From: CAYQZD01 sp964421875
GTDB lineage: Bacteria; Electryoneota; Tariuqbacteria; Tariuqbacterales; Tariuqbacteraceae
Direction of reading: 5' to 3'
NCBI GenBank assembly: GCA_964421875.1
Contig: CAYQZD010000119.1
Span: 1-10,970, forward strand
DNA length: 10,970 nt
Position numbers and translations under genes: made by a program. Below, one piece after another: positions 1-5,926 of this stretch. Below the pieces are notes generated by a model that did not search any database, was not told the DNA's origin, and was given only the letters and a program-made list of their open reading frames with translations. Positions within the stretch are counted from its first letter, which is position 1; each line of letters opens with the position of its first letter.

Positions 1-44
1 GTGTTGGAATTATAGCAGCAGATCCCGCCGCCCCGGGCGTATCA
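1..44 (-). other. In-frame continuation of the beta-helix gene past an internal TGA
   Basis: Downstream of the TGA at 44-42 the same frame stays open to the window edge and reads YARGGGICCYNSN. The GGGIxCYNSN pattern is the usual turn of this beta-helix repeat, and it follows the preceding turn (GAGILIDRASPTIRNCIF) at the expected spacing. The other two minus-strand frames give no such motif. The stop therefore interrupts a longer reading frame and does not mark the natural protein end. A TGG-to-TGA change of a tryptophan codon is one possibility. Confidence 0.65.
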
Positions 45-479
45 ACCGCGGGCGGAATCTTCCTGAAAGATACAGTTCCTGATAGTGGGACTGGCGCGGT
101 CGATTAGGATCCCGGCGCCTTGATTGCGATACACGCCGCTGGTGAAGGTCATACCGTTGCAAATGGTTAAGCCTTCGATTACGGTGGCGTTGGTTTCGTA
201 GCGATGGATATAGAAAGCCCGGCCCAGCTTATCCAGGTCGATGACACATTCATAGGGGCCGTTTTCTGACATAATCACTATGTTCTGTCCGGTGAATTCG
301 ATGTTCCGATTCCTCTCGCCGGAGTAAATTCCGTCCGCGATGAGGACGGTATCGCCTTCCACGGCGGCGTTCACCGCAGCGTGGATATCAGGGTATTGCG
401 AAGGCACGCGCAGAACAGCGGCCGGCGCCAGGTTCGCAGTCAGTAAAACGAGCAAGATAAGGGTCAGGGTCTTTTTCAT
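42..479 (-). CDS. Secreted parallel beta-helix (pectate-lyase-like) protein, N-terminal part, interrupted by in-frame TGA
   Basis: I choose the ATG at 479-477, giving MKKTLTLILLVLLTA, because GGGGGA lies 5 bases upstream. The ATG at 491 has no ribosome binding site and would add MGDT before the signal peptide. Residues 1 to about 20 form a classic Sec signal peptide (KK, hydrophobic core, APA-A). Next comes RVPSQYPDIHAAVNAAVEGDTVLIADG, the typical opening of secreted right-handed beta-helix proteins. Helix turns follow, such as VIEGLTICNG, GAGILIDRAS and PTIRNCIF. Members of this family are usually several hundred residues long, often with a C-terminal sorting domain. Here translation stops after about 145 residues at a TGA, while the frame continues beyond it. 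The gene starts 26 bases after the propeller gene's stop, so the two are probably co-transcribed. The substrate or ligand cannot be told. It is either a pseudogene or a sequence error. Confidence 0.75.
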   Translation of the reverse strand: MKKTLTLILLVLLTANLAPAAVLRVPSQYPDIHAAVNAAVEGDTVLIADGIYSGERNRNIEFTGQNIVIMSENGPYECVIDLDKLGRAFYIHRYETNATVIEGLTICNGMTFTSGVYRNQGAGILIDRASPTIRNCIFQEDSARG

Positions 480-505
480 TGTATCCCCCATAGGGTTTGA
501 GTTGG

Positions 506-2357
506 TTATTTGAGTAAGACAAGTTTATTAGTATAGACATCTCCATTTATTTTCAACCTCGCGAAATACACCCCGCTCGCCAATTCACGCCCGTCGAAGA
601 TCGCATGGTGAGCCCCTTCCGGCAGACAGCCGTCCACCAGCGTCGCGACCTCTCGGCCGGTGATGTCGTAAACCGCCAGCTTTACCTTGCTTGCAGCTTG
701 CAGCTTGTAGCTGAGAGCGGTGGAGGGATTAAACGGATTGGGATACGAATTTAGAATTAGGAATGAAGGATTTAGAATTGAAGCAGATTCATCATCCCCG
801 AACCAGCCTGAGATGTCCCATCCTTGATGAGTGTTTTCCGCGCTTTCACCCGCCAGTTTTTCGAAGTTGAACTGGTCGGAATCCAGCACATTCAAGGGAT
901 AGTCGCCCACATATCCCAAGTAGGTGTAGTTGCCTGTGGGAGCGCCGCCGGGAACGGTCTGGGTTACAACCCGCATAATGGTGGCTCCGGCGGGAATGGA
1001 GAGGTTGTTCCGCTGAATAAGAGGTCCAAAGGTCATACCGCTGGGGAGGATTACTTGAGTCCAGGCGTCGAAATTCATCCCGCTACTCGTGCTGTTGATA
1101 ATGGTTGCGTCGAAGAGGAGATTTCCGCCCGAAGCGGGTATCTGAATCGGTGGATTATGCGGTGTCAAGGACAAATCGATAGTTGGAACTTCGTCGGGTT
1201 CGAACCGCACCATCCAGCAGTCGTAGCCTCCGGCGCCAAAGGAGGAGGTATACCCTGCGAGGATGTAGCCGCCGTCGGAATTCTGGCGCACGGAGTAGCA
1301 GTAGTCACGGTCGTTTCCGCCCACATAGCAAGTCCAGATTTCATTTCCCTGCACATCAAGTTTAGTTATAACAAAATCGTTCAATCCCGCTCCGTAGGAA
1401 CTGCTGTTTCCCGCTACGACATAGCTGCCATCAGAGGTCTCAGTGATAGTCCAGCCGTAATCGTAATTCGCTCCCCCCAGGGTGCGTGTCCACAAGGTAT
1501 CGCCGTTGGCGTCGGTTTTCAATACATAGATATCCGCCAGCCCTGCGCCGGATGAAAAGGTGAATCCACCGATGATGAAGCCTCCGTCGGCGGTTTGCAG
1601 GCAGCCGTATCCTCCATCGAAACCGGTTCCGCCATAAACCCGGGTCCAAAGCGTATCGCCCTGAGCGTCAGTTCTGATTATGTAAACGTCCCCGCCTCCT
1701 CCGCCGTAGGAATAGGTGCGGCCCGTCAGGATGAAGCCTCCGTCGGAGTTCTGCTCGACGCAGTACACCCAATCATTTTCTACACCGCCGTAACACCTGG
1801 TCCAAAGTGTGTCCCCGTTGGCGTTAAGCCGGACCAGGAATATATCGTCTCCTCCGGCGCCGAAGGAAGCTGTCCTTCCGGTGAGGATATAACCGCCGTC
1901 CGAAGTCAAGCCGCAGTACTCACCGCGTTCGGAGCCGGTTCCCCCATAGGTTCCAACCCACTGCTGGCTGCCCATCGAGTCGGTTTTAATAAGGTAGTAA
2001 TCGTAGGAGCCTGCTCCAAAGGAATTGGATCTCCCAAATATTGCGAATCCTCTGTCAGCGGTTTGCTGGAGACAATATGATTCGTCGGTAGCGGTTCCGC
2101 CGTAGGTTCGAGTCCACAGGGTGTCGCCGTCGGCGTCGGTTTTGACCAGATAGTAATCGCTTCCGCCCGCGCCGTAGCACTGAGTGTATCCCGCGAGGGC
2201 GAATCCGCCATCAGCGGTTTGGAGGGCAAAATATCCCCGATCAGTAGCGGTTCCCCCGAAAGCTTTAGTCCAGACAGTGTCCGGAGGCTGAGGCTGCGCC
2301 ATAGCCGAAATCGCTGCTATCCCCACCCCCATCAGAATAGCGATAATTTTTTTTCAT
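506..2357 (-). CDS. Secreted seven-repeat beta-propeller protein with C-terminal T9SS-type sorting domain; frameshift in an A8 tract next to the start
   Basis: The open frame starts at ATG 2332 (608 codons), but this start has no Shine-Dalgarno and only half a signal peptide. The natural start is ATG 2357-2355, with AAGGAG 7 bases upstream. It is followed by eight A residues; with seven, the frame would read MKKIIAILMGVGIAAISAMAQ and join the long frame. As written, that start gives about 30 out-of-frame codons and stops at 2267-2265. Residues 21-385 (numbered from 2332) hold seven repeats of about 52 residues, each WT-x3-GG-x-D ... SDGG(F/Y)-I-x-G ... GAG-x-D-(Y/F) ... D-GDTL, consistent with a seven-bladed propeller. 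Then comes a beta-sandwich-like region (about 388-500) and, at 528-608, a sorting domain (NSYPNPFNPST, YDITGREV, GVYFARL). The sorting domain suggests outer-membrane secretion by a type IX-like system. The function of the propeller is unknown. Confidence 0.8.
2347..2354 (-). repeat. A8 homopolymer two bases inside the start of the propeller gene (slippage site)
   Basis: The minus strand reads ATG, then eight A, then TTATCGC. Going from 8 to 7 A restores one uninterrupted frame with a complete Sec signal peptide and a well-placed ribosome binding site. The tract is thus a candidate site of phase variation or transcriptional slippage, or else a homopolymer sequencing error. Confidence 0.7.
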
Positions 2358-2364
2358 TATAGTT

Positions 2365-2370
2365 CTCCTT
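2365..2370 (-). promoter_or_regulatory. Shine-Dalgarno of the propeller gene (decides the start)
   Basis: AAGGAG on the minus strand lies 7 bases before ATG 2357-2355. No such site precedes ATG 2332. This places the true start upstream of the frameshifted A8 tract. Confidence 0.7.
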
Positions 2371-2503
2371 TTGTTAATCGGTTGGCAGGAGTTAAAAGTA
2401 GTCTAAGTAGAGCGCGCACATTGAGTTCTCTTGCTTCAAGAAATAATTAGTCCAATGCAGTAAGGAAAGTAAAAATCGTGATATAGTCAAGATTTATCAC
2501 AAA

Positions 2504-2542
2504 ATAAAAAAACCCTCGAACCTAATAATAGGTAAGAGGGTT
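2504..2542 (-). terminator. Rho-independent terminator after the Gly/Cys-tail gene
   Basis: The minus strand forms an outer stem AACCCTC/GAGGGTT (2536-2542 with 2511-2517) enclosing an inner stem ACCTA/TAGGT (2520-2524 with 2529-2533). A run of seven T follows. It lies about 30 bases after the TGA of the gene ending at 2570, and before the propeller gene's leader, so it separates the two units. Confidence 0.8.
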
Positions 2543-2569
2543 AAATAGGAAAAAATTGGCTACGGTTAA

Positions 2570-2983
2570 TCATGGACCATGACAACCGCCGCCGCAGCCT
2601 CCACCGCCGCAACCGCCGCCGCAGCCTCCACCGCCGCAGCCGCCTCCGCAGCCACCACCGCAGCCGCAGCCGCCGCTGTCGATGACCAGAATGACTCTGA
2701 CGACCTGGCGCTGGTCCAGTCTAACGATTTCGCGGTCAACGCCTTGCCCGCGTACGCCGCCGGCAACCACATACCTTCCGGCTCTCAGGCTTTCAAAGCT
2801 GAAATACCCGTTTCTCTCGGTCACCGTTCTTTCGACGCTGTCGTTGCCGCGCAGGATTACAGTAGCGTTGGCGACAGGATTTCTCTCGTCGTCAACTAAT
2901 CTGCCGACAATGACCGACTGAGCGAAGGATACAGCCGCTGTGGCGAGCACGATTAACAGAACAATCCAGAAGCGAGTTTTCAT
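2570..2983 (-). CDS. Small secreted carboxypeptidase-regulatory-like protein with a Gly/Cys-rich tail
   Basis: The 137-residue protein starts at ATG 2983 with GGAG 5 bases upstream. Residues 1-22 (MKTRFWIVLLIVLATAAVSFAQ) are a signal peptide with an AQ cleavage site. Residues about 23-100 form one carboxypeptidase-regulatory-like / CNA-B type beta-sandwich: VIVGRLVDDERNPVANATV, then RNGYFSFESLRAGRYVV, the usual 'GxYxFxxLxxGxYxV' signature. From about residue 103 the protein consists almost only of Gly with eight Cys spaced 2-5 apart (GGCGCGGGCGGGC...), ending CHGP. There is no cysteine anywhere else. The tail could bind metal, form disulfide or thioether cross-links, or be an anchor. Gly/Cys tails of this kind are known on some bacterial membrane proteins without a settled role. 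It is a single gene with its own promoter and terminator. Confidence 0.8.
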   Translation of the reverse strand: MKTRFWIVLLIVLATAAVSFAQSVIVGRLVDDERNPVANATVILRGNDSVERTVTERNGYFSFESLRAGRYVVAGGVRGQGVDREIVRLDQRQVVRVILVIDSGGCGCGGGCGGGCGGGGCGGGCGGGGCGGGCHGP

Positions 2984-3033
2984 AAATACTCCAAGTTGAT
3001 ATTAACTATGCGGATATTGTTTTCTTAGTAGTG

Positions 3034-3061
3034 AATGTACAAATTTTATTTTAAGAGTCAA
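3034..3061 (-). promoter_or_regulatory. Putative sigma70-type promoter of the Gly/Cys-tail gene
   Basis: The minus strand has TTGACT (3061-3056), a 16-base AT-rich spacer, and TACATT (3039-3034). The start codon is about 50 bases further on. The -35 box is close to consensus and the -10 box matches four of six positions. This was found by eye only. Confidence 0.5.
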
Positions 3062-3192
3062 GGATTTTGTTAATTTTTTTGACATTTTTTGGGATAATTC
3101 TCTTAGCGTTTTGCATCCGGAATCAGGAAGATTCTGCATTGCGTCTATTATACCGTTATTTATAATGCGAATCCGTTCATCATTCCCGAAAA

Positions 3193-3219
3193 TAAAAAAC
3201 CCGCCGGGGAAGCGGGTTT
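3193..3219 (-). terminator. Rho-independent terminator of infC-rpmI-rplT
   Basis: On the minus strand AAACCCGC (3219-3212) pairs with GCGGGTTT (3204-3197) across a 7-base loop, followed by a T-rich tract. It begins about 18 bases after the rplT stop, which marks the end of the ribosomal operon. Confidence 0.85.
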
Positions 3220-3237
3220 GAATGTTGTTTAGAAGTG

Positions 3238-3582
3238 CTACCTTACAGATTCCACCAACAGTTTAAAGTCCTCCGGATGGCGCACCGCCAGGTCTGCCAG
3301 GGCTTTTCGGTCGAGTTCAATGCCTTTTTTCAGTAAGCCGTCGATGAAGCTGGAGTAATTCATCCCGTTCAAGCGGCAAGCGGCGTTGATTCTAATTATC
3401 CACAATCGGCGGAAACTCCGTTTTTTATTTCTGCGGTCGCGGTAGGCGTATTGCAGCCCCTTCTCCACCGTCTCTTTAGCGCTTCTGAGGAGGCGTCCTC
3501 TGCCGCCTACGTTGCCTTTTGCGGCGTTCAGGATTTTTTTACGTCTGCGGTGAGAAGCGGGGTTATTTCTTGCGCGCGGCAT
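3238..3582 (-). CDS. rplT: 50S ribosomal protein L20
   Basis: The 114-residue product matches L20 along its whole length. It has the basic N-terminal extension MPRARNNPASHRRRKKIL, the KGNVGGRGRLLRSAKE stretch, YRDRRNKKRSFRRLWIIRINAA, and the C-terminal globular part with ALADLAVRHPEDF. L20 binds 23S rRNA early in large-subunit assembly. In many bacteria it also represses its own operon at the rpmI leader. The usual length is about 115-120 residues, so the gene is complete. GGAG lies about 10 bases upstream of the ATG. It is the last gene of infC-rpmI-rplT, 34 bases after rpmI. Confidence 0.98.
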   Translation of the reverse strand: MPRARNNPASHRRRKKILNAAKGNVGGRGRLLRSAKETVEKGLQYAYRDRRNKKRSFRRLWIIRINAACRLNGMNYSSFIDGLLKKGIELDRKALADLAVRHPEDFKLLVESVR

Positions 3583-3616
3583 TATTTTATCGCTCCAAAT
3601 AAATTCACAATGAGTT

Positions 3617-3805
3617 TTAAATCATAGCTTTCACACGGGCCGTATCGGCGGAATCTACCAGCCCGGTTTTACGCAGGTTGCGTTTCCTCTTCTGACTTTT
3701 TTTGGTCAGGATATGGTTAGCGTAGGCCTTATTCCGCCTTACTTTTCCGCTTGCGGTCAACCGGAACCGCTTTTTAGCGGCTCTGTTGCTTTTCATTTTG
3801 GGCAT
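3617..3805 (-). CDS. rpmI: 50S ribosomal protein L35
   Basis: The 62-residue, strongly basic protein starts MPKMKSNRAAKKRFRLTASG and contains KVRRNKAYANHIL, TKKSQKRKRNLRKTG and a C-terminal DTARVKAMI. This is L35 from end to end, at the normal size of about 62-66 residues. It is a late-assembling large-subunit protein with a structural role. AAGG lies 7 bases before the ATG. It sits between infC (39 bases upstream) and rplT, the conserved order in bacteria. Confidence 0.97.
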   Translation of the reverse strand: MPKMKSNRAAKKRFRLTASGKVRRNKAYANHILTKKSQKRKRNLRKTGLVDSADTARVKAMI

Positions 3806-3844
3806 TTGAGACCTTGTTTGTTTTCGCAGTTAAAGCGTCGATGA

Positions 3845-4375
3845 TTATTTCTTACCGTATATCACTACCATATTGCGAGGTCCTTCCATCTTGGCGTCCC
3901 CCTCGCTTTTGGCGATATCTAACAGCCCTTCCTCGAATCTTTTCAAGGTATGCACCCCGATTTCCTTGTGGGTGATAAGACGTCCTCTGAACAAGACAGT
4001 CACCTTGACTTTGAAACCGCTTTCGATGAAGCGCCGTGCGGCTTCAAGCTTGTAATTGAAATCGTGGTCGTCGATATTGGGAGTGAGCCGGATACCTTTG
4101 ATCTGAACGGTGTGCTGTTTTTTTCTGGCGTCTTTTTCTCGTTTGCTCTGTTCGTACCGGTATTTTCCGTAATCCATAATCCGGCACACCGGGGGATTGG
4201 CTTGCGCGGCGACTTCGACCAGATCCAGACCTTCCTCCTGGGCGGTTACCAGGGCTTTTTTGGCAGAGACAATCCCTATTTGATTGCCTTCGGCTCCAAT
4301 GAGCCGCACCTGAGGAGCGGAAATCTCCTGATTTACCCGGGGCGCTTTACCCACAGGTTTGCTTTTATACTTAAT
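3845..4375 (-). CDS. infC: Translation initiation factor IF-3, probable ATT start
   Basis: IF-3 binds the 30S subunit, blocks premature 50S joining and checks the start codon. The N-terminal domain shows PRVNQEISAPQVRLIGAEG and LDLVEVAAQANPPVCRIMDYGKYRYEQ, a near-perfect family signature. A basic linker (KKQHTVQIKGIRL) leads to the C-terminal domain with FLFRGR-type FRGRLITHKEIG and GPRNMVVI. The first conventional start is GTG 4354-4352, which has no ribosome binding site. Seven codons upstream is ATT 4375-4373, preceded by a purine run AGGAGGGGGGAGGAGG. This gives a 176-residue protein starting (M)KYKSKPVGKAPRVN, a normal IF-3 N-terminus. A stop at 4417-4415 closes the frame upstream, with no ATG, GTG or TTG between it and the GTG. 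ATT starts are known for infC in E. coli and others, and underlie autoregulation by IF-3. Confidence 0.96.
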   Translation of the reverse strand: MKYKSKPVGKAPRVNQEISAPQVRLIGAEGNQIGIVSAKKALVTAQEEGLDLVEVAAQANPPVCRIMDYGKYRYEQSKREKDARKKQHTVQIKGIRLTPNIDDHDFNYKLEAARRFIESGFKVKVTVLFRGRLITHKEIGVHTLKRFEEGLLDIAKSEGDAKMEGPRNMVVIYGKK

Positions 4376-4378
4376 AGC

Positions 4379-4393
4379 CTCCTCCCCCCTCCT
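4379..4393 (-). promoter_or_regulatory. Purine-rich Shine-Dalgarno region of infC
   Basis: On the minus strand the segment reads as repeated AGGAGG / GGGGAGG motifs ending just upstream of the ATT codon at 4375. Several overlapping registers can pair with the 16S 3' end. This supports ATT over the GTG 21 bases downstream, which has no purine-rich site. Confidence 0.6.
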
Positions 4394-4455
4394 GGTGACT
4401 GTATACGGCTTTAGTTATGCTGACTACCCCTTGTTTTATTGATATATGGGTTCGG

Positions 4456-4531
4456 TGGGCGATACTGGACTTGAACCAGTGGCCTCTTGCGTGTCGAGCA
4501 AGCGCTCTAACCAAAACTGAGCTAATCGCCC
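4456..4531 (-). tRNA. tRNA-Val (anticodon GAC), with C at position 33
   Basis: The 76-base cloverleaf has acceptor GGGCGAT/ATCGCCC, D arm GCTC...GAGC with an 11-base loop, and anticodon stem CTTGC/GCAAG. It also has variable loop AGGCC, T arm ACTGG-TTCAAGT-CCAGT and discriminator A. The seven-base anticodon loop is TCGACAC, so bases 34-36 are GAC (valine; reads GUC and GUU). Position 33, almost always U in tRNAs, is C here. The gene is followed by CCG, so the CCA end is apparently not encoded. It lies about 36 bases from tRNA-Leu on the same strand and about 80 bases upstream of infC. Confidence 0.9.
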
Positions 4532-4567
4532 AGAGTTATCGTTCGATTGTCTGACACCGTTTTCAGT

Positions 4568-4656
4568 TGGTGCCGAGGGCCGGAATCGAACCGGCACGGA
4601 TATAACTATCCGAGGGATTTTAAGTCCCTTGCGTCTACCAATTCCGCCACCCCGGC
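4568..4656 (-). tRNA. tRNA-Leu (anticodon TAA)
   Basis: This is a class II tRNA with acceptor GCCGGGG/CCTCGGC, including one G-U pair. It has D arm GGC GGAATTGGTAGAC, anticodon stem AGGGA/TCCCT with loop CTTAAAA (TAA, reads UUA), and a long variable arm CGGATAGTTATATCCG. The T arm is GCCGG-TTCGATT-CCGGC and the discriminator is A. A CCA at 4570-4568 follows the discriminator, so the end appears encoded here, unlike in the neighbouring tRNA-Val. All conserved bases, including U33, are present. Confidence 0.95.
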
Positions 4657-4675
4657 GACAAACCGCGCTAAGGTC

Positions 4676-4771
4676 AATAAATCCTCATACGAGGATCTCT
4701 TTCGCGACCTCGCGCAACTTAAGATGAAAATTCACGGCTCGCGTATCGACGCTGCCGCTATTTTCAAAGAA
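4676..4771 (+). repeat. Dispersed structured repeat, copy 1
   Basis: This copy starts with AATAAATCC and hairpin ATCCTC-ATAC-GAGGAT (4681-4696), runs through CAACTTAAGATGAAAATTCA and CGGCTCGCG, and ends GCCGCTATTTTCAAAGAA. The first 68 bases match copy 2 (8379-8312, minus) at 63 positions without gaps. The last 18 match copy 3 at 17 positions. It lies about 20 bases upstream of the 5' end of tRNA-Leu and about 100 bases beyond the stop of the deoxyhypusine-synthase-like gene. Its orientation is opposite to both. Confidence 0.75.
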
Positions 4772-4872
4772 AACTTTGCTTCTCCCCACAAATTTTCAGC
4801 TAATTAATATAATCATTTCTTTGCTTAAAATCAAGTATTCTTTTTTAAATCAATTCAGGAGGCAGTGTCAGC

Positions 4873-5829
4873 TTAATAATCTTGGTTGAGGCGTGATTTC
4901 AGCATCGCCGCTAACAGGGGTAACATCAGTTCGTGGTGTCCGGTGAAGGTGAACGCTTTCCCTTCTCCGGTGAGTGCGGGGCGTTGCAGGACATTGGTAT
5001 TGGGCCGGTAATGCTGTATCATATCGAAATTTGCGGCGGCGAAGCGCTTAACTTCGGCTCCCAGATTCCTGGTTACGGTCAAAGCTTTGAGGAAAACTTC
5101 CGGCATCACCACCGCCGACCCCAGGTTCACCACCACTCCCTCTGATAGTTGCGCAACCTGGTGCGCCAGTATTTTAAAGTCGTTGAAGGTCGCTGTTCCG
5201 ACCGCTCCGCCGTCGCATGAGGGCTGTTGGTGGACGATGTCGGTTCCCAGCGCCACGTGTGCGGTGAAGGGGATTTCTTTGCGGCGGCAGGCGAGGATGA
5301 TCGACAGCTCCCGATAGGCGGGATTTTCCTTTTCCAACATTTCACCTAAGGCTTCGCCAAACCCGGCGTCCTCTTCCGCCGCTACTATTGCCGCTCCATT
5401 GATGAATTCACCGGTTTCACGAGCCATTCCGAAAGTTCCGTCTTCCAGTCCCTCGATTACTTCTTCTGAAGTCCGGCCGATTCGAGCCATCTCACAGTCA
5501 TGAATTGCCACGGCGCCATTACCGGCGACGCCGGTTATGAAACCGTTTTCAATCAGGTCGATGATGATGGGGGAGAGCCCCGCCTTAATGGGGTGGGCTC
5601 CCATCATTAGCAGGGATTTTTTTCCGGAAAGCGCCGCTTCCGCCCAGAAATTCACCAGTTCCTTCAATTCGCCTGCTTTGAGGAGGTTGGGCAGCGCTTT
5701 TATATAGAGTTCGAATTCCAGCCCGGGCGTAAAAACCTGTCCCAAGGAACCGGCCTCGACCTTGCGAGCCAGGCTGGAGATGGAATATGTTTTGACCTTA
5801 CTTAAATCTATTTTAGGGTGTCGTTTCAC
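4873..5829 (-). CDS. Deoxyhypusine-synthase-like protein of unknown function
   Basis: The 318-residue protein starts at GTG 5829, with GAGG about 10 bases upstream. It resembles the deoxyhypusine synthase (DHS-like NAD-binding) fold: GAHPIKAGLSPIIIDLIENG (77-96) and VAGNGAVAIHDCEMARIG (101-118) correspond to the 'S-G-I...LV-TTAGG-EED' core of DHS. GTFGMARETGEFING (131-145) and HVALGTDIVHQQPSCDGGA (191-209) are other conserved blocks. I do not see the GGG-x-PKHH motif that carries the catalytic lysine of true DHS. Bacteria lack eIF5A, so hypusine formation is unlikely. Some bacterial relatives make homospermidine. Use of NAD and a polyamine-like substrate is therefore possible but unproven. 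It appears monocistronic: the gap to the next upstream gene is about 97 bases, and tRNA genes lie downstream. Confidence 0.7.
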   Translation of the reverse strand: MKRHPKIDLSKVKTYSISSLARKVEAGSLGQVFTPGLEFELYIKALPNLLKAGELKELVNFWAEAALSGKKSLLMMGAHPIKAGLSPIIIDLIENGFITGVAGNGAVAIHDCEMARIGRTSEEVIEGLEDGTFGMARETGEFINGAAIVAAEEDAGFGEALGEMLEKENPAYRELSIILACRRKEIPFTAHVALGTDIVHQQPSCDGGAVGTATFNDFKILAHQVAQLSEGVVVNLGSAVVMPEVFLKALTVTRNLGAEVKRFAAANFDMIQHYRPNTNVLQRPALTGEGKAFTFTGHHELMLPLLAAMLKSRLNQDY

Positions 5830-5926
5830 AGTGGATATTCCTCATCTCTTATTAGAAACAAGTCAGGAAGTCCGGTAATAGCAGTTTGATTGAAGATTAA
5901 CCTTTGACTAATTGAAGTATTCGCCC

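Noticed and set aside
42..44. TGA recoded as an amino acid.
   Set aside because: Other genes here end at TGA in the expected place (2570-2572, 7521-7523, 10729-10731), so the standard meaning applies.
824..2080. Long plus-strand open frames opposite the propeller gene.
   Set aside because: They are antisense shadows caused by the biased codon use of the real gene. Their translations show no domain and no ribosome binding site.
506..2332. The regular 156-base period could be read as a tandem DNA repeat or CRISPR-like array.
   Set aside because: The period is the coding image of seven 52-residue protein repeats. The spacers are not variable and no short identical repeats occur.
2682..2921. 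Plus-strand frame opposite the Gly/Cys gene, rich in Ala and Thr.
   Set aside because: It is the antisense of GGN/TGC codons with no start signal of its own.
4457..4771. tRNA-linked integrated element, because repeat copy 1 lies next to tRNA-Leu.
   Set aside because: The repeat lies at the 5' side of the tRNA, there is no integrase, and no duplicated tRNA 3' end (att site) is visible.
4547..4807. A plus-strand frame containing EDLFRDLAQLKMKIHGSR, shared with a minus-strand frame at 8616-8284, as a conserved small protein.
   Set aside because: The frames run through tRNA genes or the bactofilin-like gene and have no proper start. The third copy does not keep the peptide. The shared element is better explained as a nucleotide repeat, although three of five differences between copies 1 and 2 are silent in this frame.
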